Source: Furcasterigmium furcatum
Taxonomy: Eukaryota; Ascomycota; Sordariomycetes; Glomerellales; Plectosphaerellaceae
Assembly: GCA_001599815.1 (NCBI GenBank)
Contig: BCIA01000006.1
Coordinates: 4,962,961-5,026,960 of the forward strand
DNA: 64,000 nt
Direction: 5' to 3'
Each line of letters starts with the position of its first letter. The first letter of the stretch is position 1. The notes below the pieces were generated by a model. That model was not told where the DNA came from. It worked only from the letters and a program-made list of their open reading frames with translations, and did not search any database. Below, piece after piece: positions 34,283-45,042 of this stretch. The position numbers and the translations under genes are program-made.

Positions 34283-35363
34283 ATGGCGGGAACTACAGAT
34301 ACCAAGAACTACAAGCTCAATCACACCATGTACGCCCTGCTCCCTCGACAGTAGCATCATGCCTTTCTGACAACAATTCAGGATCCGTGTGAAGGACCCC
34401 CAGGCGTCCATCAAGTTCTACGAGCACATCGGCATGAAACTGATCAAGAAGCTGGAGAACCCCGACGCCAAGTTCGATCTCTACTTCCTCGCCTATGACT
34501 CCCCCGGCGCAGTCTCAGCGGGCCGTACCACCTTCGATCGTGAAGGCATCGTCGAGCTCACCCACAACTACGGAACCGAAAACGACCCCGAGTATAAGAC
34601 CAACAATGGCAACGTCGAGCCCCACCGTGGCTTCGGTCACCTCTGCATCTCTGTTGACAACATCCAGGCTGCCTGCCAGCGTATCGAGGATGCCGGGTAC
34701 CAGTTCCAGAAAAAGCTCTCCGACGGTCGCATGAGGCACATTGCCTTCGTCAAGGACCCCGACACTTACTGGGTCGAGATTGTCTCCTGGAACGATGTCA
34801 CCAAGACCGAGGGAATCACCACCACCGACGTGTCTACGTACAAGATGGTGAGTCCTCCTTCACCTTCATTCCGAGCAGAGAATCCGGCCAAAATTACTGA
34901 CATCTCTCAGAACCACTCGATGATCCGTGTCAAGGACGCCGAAAAGTCTCTCAAGTTCTACCAGGAAGTTTTGGGCATGAGCCTCTTCCGTACGAACGAG
35001 AACTCCTCCGCGGGCTTCACCCTCTTCTTCCTCGGCTACCCTGGCGAGGAGGGCGCCCCCGCCGAGGGCGTGAGCACCGCCACCCGCGAGGGTCTGCTCG
35101 AGCTCACCTGGAACCACGGCACCGAGAAGGACGAGAGCTTCAAGTACCACAACGGCAACGACCAGCCCCAGGGATTCGGCCACATCTGTGTCACGGTCGA
35201 CAACCTGGATGCCGCCTGCGAGCGCCTTGAGAAGCTCAATGTCAACTGGAAGAAGAGGCTCACGGACGGCAGGATGAAGAATGTTGCGTTCGTTCTTGAT
35301 CCCGACAACTACTGGGTCGAGGTCGTGCAGAACGAGCGCTTTACGGGCAAGTCCAACTTCTAG
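34283..35363 (+). CDS. GLO1: glyoxalase I (lactoylglutathione lyase), two-domain form
   Basis: Exons 34283-34329, 34382-34847 and 34911-35363 give 321 aa. It converts the methylglyoxal-glutathione hemithioacetal to S-lactoylglutathione in the cytosol. Two tandem glyoxalase domains are present, as in yeast Glo1. Each has its own apparent metal ligands: His in NHTMIRVKD, Glu in VELTHNYG, His in GFGHLCI and Glu in YWVEIV for the first; NHSMIRVKD, LELTWNHG, GFGHICV and YWVEVV for the second. Both active sites therefore look complete. Both introns sit near the NH(T/S)M motifs, and the first exon carries only the 15-codon N-terminus. Confidence 0.95.
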
Positions 35364-35913
35364 GAAAGAACTGTTTGGAGGACTAGGCTAGAGACTGATG
35401 AGCGAGGTGAGCGAGCTATTTGTTGCGTCATGTTGTTGAAGTAGTAACGAGAGCTATGAGTCGATCAAAATTACTCGGTTCCATGCCCAAGTCGAAACTG
35501 AACGACGATTCCACGTCACAGCTAACCAAGGCTCGAACGGACGTCGTCGACCCAAGCTGCGATGGCCAAGAATCCCCTTGGCTCCAGATCTAGGAAGTAC
35601 TAAACCTCGTAGGCAGACGCATTAGACGGCGGAATGTTCTCCATAACTTGAGGAAGTGCCTCCTTGATGCTTCTTTGTTCGTGGGGGTTGCCAAGTTGGC
35701 CGTTTGCTTTGTTCGCTCACGACAAAGAGGGACAAATACTATCGTCGTGCTCTTTGTCTCACGAGAAGCAGATATTCCATGACGCTCCCATGACTTCTTT
35801 CATATCTACACAATGCCCCGTCAAGGAACTTTTTGTCAAAATCTCCTCCAGGAACAATCTTCTTGACCTCTCCTGAATCGACTGCTTACACCATCCGTCC
35901 GACACAATCGACC
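35364..35913 (+). promoter_or_regulatory. intergenic region and leader of the kinase-like gene
   Basis: About 550 bp. In-frame codons upstream of the ATG at 35914 lack another ATG. No other feature seen. Confidence 0.5.
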
Positions 35914-37393
35914 ATGGCCGCAACAGAAGAGGAACCGCAGGAGTTTGAGCTCCTCAAGAGACTCAACGGCAACAGGGTGTGGCTCGCCCGGCGCATCACC
36001 ACCGGCGAAGAATTTCTGGCCAGGAAGGTGGACGATCATGACAGCTTCTACAACGCTAGAAACGATGGCGATCACCTCACCAAGGCTGGCCGTCACGACA
36101 AGGGTCTCTACGAGCTCATCTACGAGCACAATTTTGGCCGCTCACTCTCACAAATCTGGAATCACGAGAACCTCGTCGGCCTCGCCGGATATCTGCGCCA
36201 AAAACATCACAATACCACACCCTTCAACAGCACCCAGGCCACAGAGGACTACCTCGTGCTGGACTATTGCGATGCGGGCAGTCTTGAGCTCCTTCTCGTG
36301 AACAAGGACCGACAGCCCCCCTTGACTGGAAGCAGGTTTTTGGAAGAGTCGCTGTGCTGGCACGTCTTGACGTCCGTCATGAGGGCGCTGACTTGGCTCC
36401 ACGACGGATACCATCAGGAGATTGACTGGGAGAACGGAGGGTACGAATGGGTTCGCCATGACGAGGACTGGATGCCCATCCTTCACAGGGACATCCGCGC
36501 TGCCAACATCCTCTTCCAGCACCCCAAGGGCGAGGAGTATTACGGCCCTTGCAAGCTGACTCAGTTGAGCAACGCGTTTGTGTCGAACCAGCCGGCTTTC
36601 CGATGGGAGGATCCCCAGGACCCGTCAGAGGCACCTCTGCACAACACCTTGGGCTTCATCATCGCGCCACCTGCTTCGAGGCTGGCCCCTGGTCCGGACA
36701 AGCCTACCGTCACGGAAATGCGCAAGGTGCGCGAGGATATATTGAAGGGAGACCATGTAAGAGGAATTCCCAGACTGCACAACCGAGCCGGACTTGAAGT
36801 CGAAGCTGACACAGATTCTCCAGTCCAAAGAGCTCTACTCTATCAGTGACGACCACTGGGCCCTCGGAGCTGTCCTCTTCCGCATGATGACCGCAACCTT
36901 CCTCCCGTCGTACAAGCCCTGCAACTCCTGCGAAGGCTGCTGCCACGTCGATATGTGCGCCTTCGCCGAGCCGTGCACTTTCTTCGAGGTCGAGGAAATG
37001 AACGGCTGTGATCACGAAAGCGGTGCGTGCGAGCACATCATGGACACACTCGGCAAGCAGCCCTGCAGTCACGCCAAGTTCAGGTCCAAGCCCAGGTGCA
37101 CATGTGTTCATACTTGCCCCATCGGCGACGTCAATATCGACGAGACGCTGCTGCGGCATGACTACTCGCGGTCCCTGATCAAGGCTGTGCGCCTGCTCTT
37201 CTATTGGGACGCGAAGAACTTTATCCCGAGGACGAACTCGAAGGAACTATGCACCGAGATCGAGTCGCTGTATGCACAGTGGAAGACGGGGACGGAGGAG
37301 GGCAGGGACTATGTTGATGTCCATGACGATGCGGCCATGAGGTACAGGGCGTTGAACAGTGTTGGACCGGCGTTTGAGAAGATGGAGGAGTGA
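35914..37393 (+). CDS. divergent protein-kinase-like protein with cysteine-rich insert (probable pseudokinase)
   Basis: Exons 35914-36756 and 36824-37393 give 470 aa. The kinase fold is recognisable: a candidate VAIK lysine (LARKVD, K38), a hinge-like YLVLDYCDAGSLELLL, and a catalytic loop HRDIRAANILF at about 191-201 that keeps the Asp and Asn. The Mg-binding DFG is absent; the equivalent stretch reads CKLTQLSNAFV. The APE region is degenerate (APP). The C-lobe DxWxxG motif is present (DDHWALG, about 290-296). Right after it, residues 314-379 hold 12 cysteines and five histidines (CNSCEGCC...CTCVHTC), a possible metal-binding insert. Loss of DFG suggests a pseudokinase or an unusual catalytic mode. 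I do not recognise a named family. Confidence 0.75.
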
Positions 37394-39203
37394 GGTTGAC
37401 CCTTCGAATACTGTAGGCGCTGGGTCTGGGAATCATTAGACGTGTGCATATGTCATTTAGCCTGACAGATCTGATGCCATCAGTCCCATGTGAGAACTCC
37501 CCCGCAAAGCCTGAAGAGACGCCTTGACGCCATGTCCGGCGTCTACGGAAGCCCCTTGCTTCCATGATCCAATCAATACCATAGCTGTCGGCCATGACAC
37601 GCAGACCACGTCGGCGGCAAAACAGTGCATACGCGTCTACCAAGTGTTGGTTGCCGCCGACCGAATCCAAAGCCTTTTGTCGGACATCCAAGATCAAGGG
37701 GGTTGGATGAAAGGCGGGCGACGGGGTTCAAGGACTCCTCTCCCCTCCTTTGAAGCGACCAGCCAGGGATCGTGGTTCGAGGGTCACAAGGAGAAAGGCC
37801 CTTTATCCAAGAACGGTCCTTGCCCAATCAAGCGACATATCGCGGGCTCAAACGTGGGAGAAAGGGGCACTATCCCATTTCAGGGGCTAGCGCCTTGTAC
37901 CTGCATGAGGGTCTTCCCATCCTGACCCGTTCGCCGAGTCCTGTGGAGCCTCGAAACGGCGCTTCCAGTATCAGCGTCCCTATCCAACCCCCTGACTTTG
38001 GCCCTGTTGGCCCTGTTGACCCGGCCCTCTCCTTCCTTCTCGGACGGGCTTCAATCAAGCGGCAGCTCGGGCCACCAAAAGAACCGCATTGCACAATTTC
38101 AGTGGACCTCCTTCCGGGGAAGGCGCGAGCGAGCTGCTGATCCCCCGTTTTTGGTCTGTTCCCGTCTCCCTCTTCCACGCTATTCATCTATCCTCCCGCA
38201 CCATCGTCATTCCTATCCTCAAACAACCCCTCGTTTTTATCAACAGGGTTTTGGAAAGATGAAAGCGCGTTCTTGGTGACTCGGTTCTTTGTTGTTTTCG
38301 CCAGCTGCTCATCTTGCGTGACATTCCACGCCGCCACTCATTCCTCTCGTACGACTCAGCCATCCGCTCCTCGCCCCGGCTTCGTCCAACTTCGCTACTC
38401 GAACCTCCACAGTCGTCGACACTCTTTCGATACTTTCCGCCATTCTGTACGCTCGCTCGTGCGCATCTGCGACTCATTATTGATACGCAGAACTTGCTTT
38501 TCCGACTCTCTTGAGACCCGGGTTCGCGCCCACACGCCGACGAGTCGATCAAACACGCGAACCCCCCTACGACAGGGACGACTCTGCGTCGAATACCACC
38601 TGATCGCCCTCCCGCCCATTGTTTCCGCGTCGCCGATCTCACGGCAATTGCAAACCTCGAGCATTCTCGTCGGCACGCCCACGCCTCTCCTCGAGACGTC
38701 GATCAATCGCCCTTTCACCTCGCGATTCCGGTCCCGAACCCCGCCCTATCCCTGACTGCCTGGGTTGATCCTCGTCTGTGTCACGACGCCATTCCGTCTC
38801 ACATTTGCGCTCCCAAGCATCCCCTTTCCACCCGGCCGCACGTCTCATTCCTTCGGACGGCCCACATTCCCGCACGGCGTCCTCTCTCCCCTCCCTCAGG
38901 CCACGCCCTCCCTATCCGCCGCACTCAGCCAACTCTCGGCTGTCTGCGGCCTCCATTCGTTCCTTCCGTCTTCACGACAACAAGCACCAGAGTTACTTCG
39001 CGGGCGAGTAACGAAATGTGCTAACGGCGGGCCCGGTCCCGAACTCCAAACTAATCCATCAACACCGCTTCGTTGCAGGCACGAAACTGGTCGACAGGTC
39101 GCCGACCTTTAGTTCCCAGCACCAGCGACTGTGTTGACGACCACTCGCTCTCTCTCCTCTTTTCCAGTCGGTCCCTACCGTTGTCAGGACCGAAGCATCC
39201 AAC
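37394..39203 (+). promoter_or_regulatory. 1.8 kb intergenic region with pyrimidine-rich leader of the Kch1-type gene
   Basis: The last 1.1 kb or so (from about 38110) is C/T-rich, like the leader of the first gene in the window, and suggests a long 5' UTR. Short frames in it are low complexity. No other gene recognised. Confidence 0.5.
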
Positions 39204-41304
39204 ATGGGCTGCTGCAGTCGCGCTAAGAAGGCCGTCGAGGCCCGGCCGGAACAGAAGTGGGATTACATTGTATACTTGGTCTCTTCGTCACCCCATATTG
39301 AGCACTGCTGACAGTTGGCAGAATTTGAATGACTTCAAGTCTACAGGATGCGGTACACCCTTCGCCTACGGCTACGTCTGGCTCATGCTCATCGTTTCGC
39401 TTGCGGTATACGGAGTCGACACTTTCACTGCCGTCAACTTGCTTGTCTTCAACCAATGGTCGTCAGAAATCAAGCCCACCATCGACTTTGACATCTCCAA
39501 GTGGATCTTCTCGATTTGCATCATCGCCTCCTTCGTCAACCTGGGGTTTGAGCACGTACGAGCATGGCGAGTTATGAGGCGCGGGAACATCGCCGAATGC
39601 TACCTCGACAGCCTCGCGGTCCGCCTTGAGAGTATTCGGTTCGGCAAGGGCCGTGGCTTCAAGCGCTTCCTGGTCTTCGCCGAGTTGACGAAGAGCAAGA
39701 AGGGTGCCGAGTACATTGCCTTGTTCACATACTTCAGCTTCCAATCTTGGATCCGCGTTCTGCTCTGCTCCGGCCCTCGCCAGGTCATCAACGCCTTCAC
39801 CCTATATGACGTCTACACCAACAAGCTCATAGCCAAAGACGCCAGCAATGTTGGTGAGGGGTTTCTCGGCTTCTTTGAGAAGATCGGCGCCCTTGCCACC
39901 GAGAGCTACCAGCAGGCTCTCATTCTGTCTGGTATGCTGTTCACCCTGGTTATCTGGGTGTTCTCGGCGCTTTTCCTCTTGACAGCCATCTTGTTCTACG
40001 TCTTCTTCCTTTGGCACTGGATTCCTAAGGCCGATGGCGGGTTGGGCGGGTACTGTGAACGCAAAGTCAACAACACTCTCACCAAAGTTGTGCATGAGAA
40101 GGTCAAGAAAGCATTCGCCAAGGATGAGCAAAAGAGGCGCAAGGCCGAACTTCAGGAAGCTCGGAAGAACGGCATCGAAAAGCCAGCCTTCACTCGCCAG
40201 GCAACCCTGCCCGTCCTGGCTGACATGAACGAGTCCAACGACAAGCTGCCTGAGATGCCTGTTCTGGCCCGGACCGATTCCGTACCAACCCTGCCTCCCT
40301 ACACCTCTCGTCCTGGCTCGCCAGGTAGCATCGAGATGGGTGCAATGGACAGGAAGCGTCCCATGCCGCCGAGGACTGGAACTATGAGCTCGGCCAACAG
40401 CTACGCATCGAATGCTCCCCTAATGGGCAACGGTGCCGATATGGGCTACAGCACACCCATCTCCCCTCCAGCATCGGTTTCGTCTCGCAGCGTCCACAAC
40501 TACGCACCTTCTATTCGCCCCGGCACCGCCAACTCGCAACGGAGCGGACGGCCGCCACTTGCTCATGCGGCTACCTTCTCTGCCGCATCTGACAACATCC
40601 CCCCGATGCCTGCTCCTGTCAGGTCGCCAACATCACAGACCTTTGACAACTACAGTGCCATGGGTGGCCGGGCATCTCCGGCTCCCAGCAGGGGTGGCTA
40701 CGGCGTTGAGTATGCCAGCCGGTCCGAGTATACCAACCGATCCGCATCTCCTGCTCCTAGCAGGGGAGGTTATGGCGACTTTGCCCCCATGTCCTCGACG
40801 CCAGCTCCTATCCGAGGCGGATTTGGCGAGTACCCCGATGCCCGATCCGCCTCGCCTGCACCTAGCAGGCCCGGATTCCCTGAGTATCCCAACGGATCCG
40901 ATGGACGCGCTAGTCCCGCTCCCTCGACCTTCTCAGACAGGCCGGGGCCTCCAGCAATCTTGCGGCCCGGCCCCCGGCCGGGTGTTGCGCGCCCCGGTCC
41001 TCCCAGCAACTCGAACTTCCAGCCGTATCAGCCCACTCGGAGTGCGACAGGACCAGTTCCGCCCCGAGGCCCGGGTCCTCAGTACCCTCCCCAGAGAAAC
41101 ATGACGGCTCCAGTACCGCCCAGACAAGAGGACTACTTCACGCGCCCCGGGACTTCGCAGACTTATCGCTCTAATGCTCCTGGCCCGCAGGCACCACAGT
41201 CATCACAAACTCCACAGCCACCACCGGCTTCGGGGGATTACGACTACGACATCTATGACAGCTACGGAGGCGATCCCGAGTCTCAACGTGGAGCCCGATA
41301 TTAG
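39204..41304 (+). CDS. KCH1: Kch1/Prm6-type low-affinity potassium transporter
   Basis: Exons 39204-39269 and 39322-41304 give 682 aa. The N-terminal 300 residues or so match the fungal KCH family: WDYINLNDFKSTGC, YGYVWLMLIVSLAVYGVDTFTAVNLL (membrane helix), further helices at IFSICIIASFVNLGFEHV and ILSGMLFTLVIWVFSALFLL, and a WHWIPKADGGLGGYCERKVN segment. In yeast Kch1/Kch2 carry K+ influx at the plasma membrane and trigger calcium entry during pheromone response. The start MGCCSR is a strong dual-acylation signal (Gly2 myristoyl, Cys3/4 palmitoyl). The C-terminal half is disordered, with repeats of SPAPSRGGYG at about residues 475-570, Pro/Gly-rich stretches and an acidic Tyr-rich end. The intron at 39270-39321 joins DYI to NLND. 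Confidence 0.9.
40672..40930 (+). repeat. degenerate in-frame repeats encoding SPAPSRGGYG units
   Basis: Four to five imperfect copies of (R/S)ASPAPSRGGYG-like units lie in the Kch1-type C-terminal tail, spaced 25-35 codons apart. At DNA level they share GCTCC(C/T)AGCAGG-like cores. Confidence 0.7.
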
Positions 41305-41856
41305 ATGGCGGGACAATTGCTGTTGTACATTAGAGCTGCAAAACGTTTCAGCGCGTTACGACGAAGATCATCATGAGGCGGCGTATGGGTTGCTTATTAT
41401 ACATTGGGTGCATAGAGCATGGCCCTCATTTGATAGGGGAGCTGCTTGGATGTGCATCATCCAGGCTAAGACATTCACTTCGATACCAATTCATAAATTC
41501 CAAATACTCCGGGTTTCTCTGTTGTAGTAATGGCGTGTGACGTGATGTGCCATGCGGTGGCGCTACCCGGCGTCCACCAGCTTCGCCGACGCCCTTCTAA
41601 TGAATGCTGGTTGAATAAGCCTTGGCACGATTACACCTTAATGTCGGTGTCTTACACATCAACACCACCATTTGTCATCGCCCGACATCACATTAAGGTT
41701 CTCGGCCTCCGCTCCCGCCGACTTAATAAGTATGTACGTCTTACCACCATAACTTCAATGCATTTCTTTAATTCAACCATACTCCTCTCTCATCTCGTAT
41801 CCGCCAATACAGAACAGTCTCGTTTCGGGATACTCACCACGTTAGATCCGAAGAGG
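41305..41856 (+). promoter_or_regulatory. intergenic region and leader of the oxidoreductase gene
   Basis: About 550 bp. The frame of the next gene stays open upstream to about 41530, with an in-frame ATG at 41758, but the translation there does not look like the family. The sequence ending CCGCCAATACAG near 41810 could be a 5' UTR splice acceptor. Confidence 0.45.
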
Positions 41857-43744
41857 ATGCCCTCATTCACAGACGACACGGCCATCCCCTGGCACTCCGG
41901 CGAGCTGGAGATTCAGCGGAAGCTCAAGGTGCCCACTCAGGAGTACAATCCCACCTCCCCCGGCCTCCCCGCGCCGTACGGCTATCGCGTCGCCGCCTCT
42001 CCCCTGCTGGCGCTTGGCACCCTCGACGATGAAGGTCAGCCGTGGACGACTATCTGGGGCGGGACGAGGGGTTTCGCCCGGCCGATTGCCGAAGACGTTC
42101 TCGGTGTCCGAACCGGTGTCGATCTCGGCGATCCCGTGCTCCGGACGCTGTGGGAAGGGGACGTTCGCAAGGATGCGATAGTGAAGCCCGAAGGCGGGCA
42201 GGAGGGAAGGGTGTTCGCGGGGCTGTCTATCGATCTGAAGACGAGGGATCGGGTGAAGCTCGCGGGGCGGTTTGTTGCGGGCGCCGTGACGGAAGTGACG
42301 GAGGCGGGGGCCGGAGAGGTGCAGCTTGCGCTCGGTGTGGAGGAGAGCTTGGGGAACTGTCCAAAGTATTTGAACAAGAGGGATATCATGGCGAAGTCTC
42401 CTGAGCCCGGGCCTGTGGAGAGAGGACTGCCGTTAAGTGGGCGGGCTTTGGAGGTTGTGAGGGGGGCGGACTTGTTCTTCTTGTCGAGTACGAACGGGGA
42501 GACGATGGATACGAATCATCGAGGGGGGAGTAAGGGGTTTGTGAGGGTCGAGAGGAACGATCAGGGGGCGGTTGACTTGATTTATCCAGAATGTGAGTAC
42601 CCTATTCCTCTGAACGCTTGAAGGTCAAAGATACTGACGGAGGACAGTCTCTGGAAACAGATTATATCAGACCCTGGGCAACCTGCAGTCTAACCCCAAA
42701 ATTGGGATCGCCATCCCGGACTTCGAGACGTCTGACGTGCTCTATGCGACTGGCACAGCCTCCATACTCGTCGGCCCTGACGCCGCCTCTCACCTTACCC
42801 GAACCCAGCTCGCCGTTAAGATCACGCTGTCTTCGGCCATCTTCGTCCCAAATGGGCTGCCCTTCCGGGCCCTGTCACCAGTAGTCGAATACTCACCTTA
42901 CAACCCGCCACCTCGGCCCCTGGTCTCCGAAGCTGGAGATTCCGTATTAGGAGCAGAAGCCGCCTCCCTCGGAACAGCAACACTCGCCAATCGAGAAGTT
43001 CTTACACCAACCATCAACAGACTGACGTTCAAACTCTCGCCGTCAAACCTGTCCTGGAGAGCTGGCCAGCACGTCACCCTCGACTTTGCCCCAGAGCTCG
43101 ACCACGGATGGAGCCACATGCGCGACTGGGACCCTCAGAGTCTCAACGATGACTACCTCAGGACGTTCACTGTGTCCAGTCCTCCGAAGAGCGATGAGTT
43201 TCAGCTCACAGTACGCCAGCATGGCCCGGTCACAGGGCTGCTGGCGAAGCATAACCTCCGAGTGCCGCTTGATGTCCCAGTCAGGGGCTTCGGTGGAGTG
43301 GAGGCGTTCGACATGTCCGCCGAGCAACAGGATGGCGGAAAGACCAGGAAAGTCTTCATAGCCGGTGGCGTGGGCATCACACCGCTACTAGCGCAGGCGC
43401 CGGGCTTATTAGCTGCAAAGGCTGACTTAGATGTGATATGGGGACTGCGGGCTGAAGACCTGGGGCTCGCTGTTGACGTATTTGAGAAGATACCGGGCCT
43501 GGCGCCCAGGACGACCCTTTTGGTATCAGGCCGCTTCAGCAATGCTGCAGAGGATCTGGGCGAGCGGGCTGAGGAACTGGGCGTCAGACGGCTGGACCGG
43601 CACAGGATGGGCAAGGCAGATGTTGTCAGGGACAAGGCGACAGCAAAGACAAAGTATTACTTATGCGCCAGTCCGGCCCTCCTCAAGGCGCTGAGGACGT
43701 GGCTGGATGGTGAAGTCGTGGTATGGGAGGACTTCAGTTACTGA
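41857..43744 (+). CDS. FMN split-barrel / ferredoxin-reductase-type FAD-NAD(P) oxidoreductase
   Basis: Exons 41857-42592 and 42648-43744 give 610 aa. The N-terminal part resembles the pyridoxamine-phosphate-oxidase-like FMN-binding split barrel (PLLALGTLDDEGQPWTTIWGG; DLFFLSSTNGE; VDLIYPEFSGNRLYQTLGNL across the intron). The C-terminal part is a ferredoxin-reductase-like module with a flavin-binding LRTFTVSSPP, a nicotinamide-site FIAGGVGITPLLAQ and a terminal YYLCASPALLKAL. This suggests electron transfer from NAD(P)H through FAD to FMN and an unknown substrate. The same fusion is common in fungi and bacteria but has no settled function. The start MPSFTDD is chosen because the upstream in-frame 33 codons from 41758 are not family-like. 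Confidence 0.8.
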
Positions 43745-43772
43745 GCCCAGATAGATAGCCCCTGAAAGCGCA

Positions 43773-44462
43773 TCAGACCGAGTTCTTGCGGTCATCCTCC
43801 TTTTTCCAGGACTCCTCGTCGCGATGAGCCCCTTCTCCGTCCTCCGCCATGCGGTCCTGATCCATGTCAACGCGCTCCTCGGACTCCTTTTTGTTCTTCC
43901 CGACGACCGGGGTTTCCACCCAAACCGGAACCTCCATGCAAAGCTTGCACCCGCAGCCAGAACCCCATATCGCAGGCTTCATATCCTCCTCGTCTTCGTC
44001 TTCGCGCCAGTCATAGAATGGGACGACATACACCTCCTCCCACTCCTCCTCCTCCTCCTGGAGGCTCCCCCTGCCATCACTAACGGTCCGTGTCGTGATG
44101 CCGCCCCGATCGCACCACCCCAGCTCCCCGCCCTCGAGAGACGACAAGCTCGAGATCTCCTCGCTCTTGCTCTCGCCTGCACCGACAAATTCCCAGCTTG
44201 ATTCTATATTTCCTTCCTCGCTGTTGCTTGGGTCCGTCTCCCACGGCTCGGGAGTGAGGCCTGACCGTCCCTGGTCGACGAGTAAATACGCGTTGGAATC
44301 GGGATCAATAGGCCCCATCACTTCCTCAGAAGTTTCCCAGAATCGGTCTTCGCGGCCGCGATAGAGGTTCTGCGTCGTGTTTCCCCCGTGGCGGAGGGCG
44401 TTGTTGATGGTCCTCAAGGGTGATGGGATTGTGGCTTGGAATCTGCCCAACGGCAGGTGCAT
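43773..44462 (-). CDS. hypothetical acidic protein
   Basis: A single minus-strand open frame of 229 aa from the ATG at 44462 (MHLPLGRFQATIP). The sequence is acidic and Glu-rich with a Tyr/Trp-containing middle (WEEVYVVPFYDWRED) and a short Cys motif, GSGCGCKLCMEVPVW. It is tail-to-tail with the oxidoreductase, only 28 bp apart. No family recognised. Mixed composition and open length favour a real gene, but it could be a chance frame. Confidence 0.5.
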   Translation of the reverse strand: MHLPLGRFQATIPSPLRTINNALRHGGNTTQNLYRGREDRFWETSEEVMGPIDPDSNAYLLVDQGRSGLTPEPWETDPSNSEEGNIESSWEFVGAGESKSEEISSLSSLEGGELGWCDRGGITTRTVSDGRGSLQEEEEEWEEVYVVPFYDWREDEDEEDMKPAIWGSGCGCKLCMEVPVWVETPVVGKNKKESEERVDMDQDRMAEDGEGAHRDEESWKKEDDRKNSV

Positions 44463-45042
44463 TGCTGATGTATAATTCGGTCTTGATCTTGTCGCGTTGG
44501 TGTACTTTGGAAAGAACGAGGACTGCAACGGGTTGGTGAGAAAAGATGGGAGGGGAGATGAGTTGTCGTGGTATTTGAGGTGTCAGGCTTCCTGCTCGTT
44601 AATGTTCAGGCAAAACCTTCCAAGGTTCGCCGTTCGAGTGATTGCAAAGTCAGAAACCGCCACCAGCAGCCCGATTCATCGTGACTGACGGGCGGCCATG
44701 CCTCAGACTCCGTCCCTATTTGTTTGACTCTGCATGAGTCTGTCATTTCACTCAAGAAGCAGCCGAACAGAAAGAAGTAGTACAGAATCCTGGCATCTGT
44801 TTCAGACACTCAGCCCTTTGAAGGTCTTGTAGTATTAACACAGATAGTCAAAAGGGGGCAAACCACGCTATGCGGGAACGCCAAAACGTAAAACCACGAC
44901 GCCCGAGTTCGCCCTGACACCCGGGACTTTTCCATCCATCCTCCGCAGGTCGCACAACGCCTGCTTTTTGACCGGGCATGGCCAGGTCGCGGCCTCGCCG
45001 GGGTGTCTTACGTGCAATCTCTCGGCAACACCCCTGACTCTC
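44463..45042. other. intergenic region
   Basis: About 580 bp holding the promoter of the acidic protein and the 3' end of the next minus-strand gene. No gene or structured element seen. Confidence 0.5.

Noticed and set aside
37760..37800. GGTTCGAGGGTCA, resembling a tRNA B box
   Set aside because: The flanks do not form a T-arm, and no A box or acceptor stem is found at the right distance.
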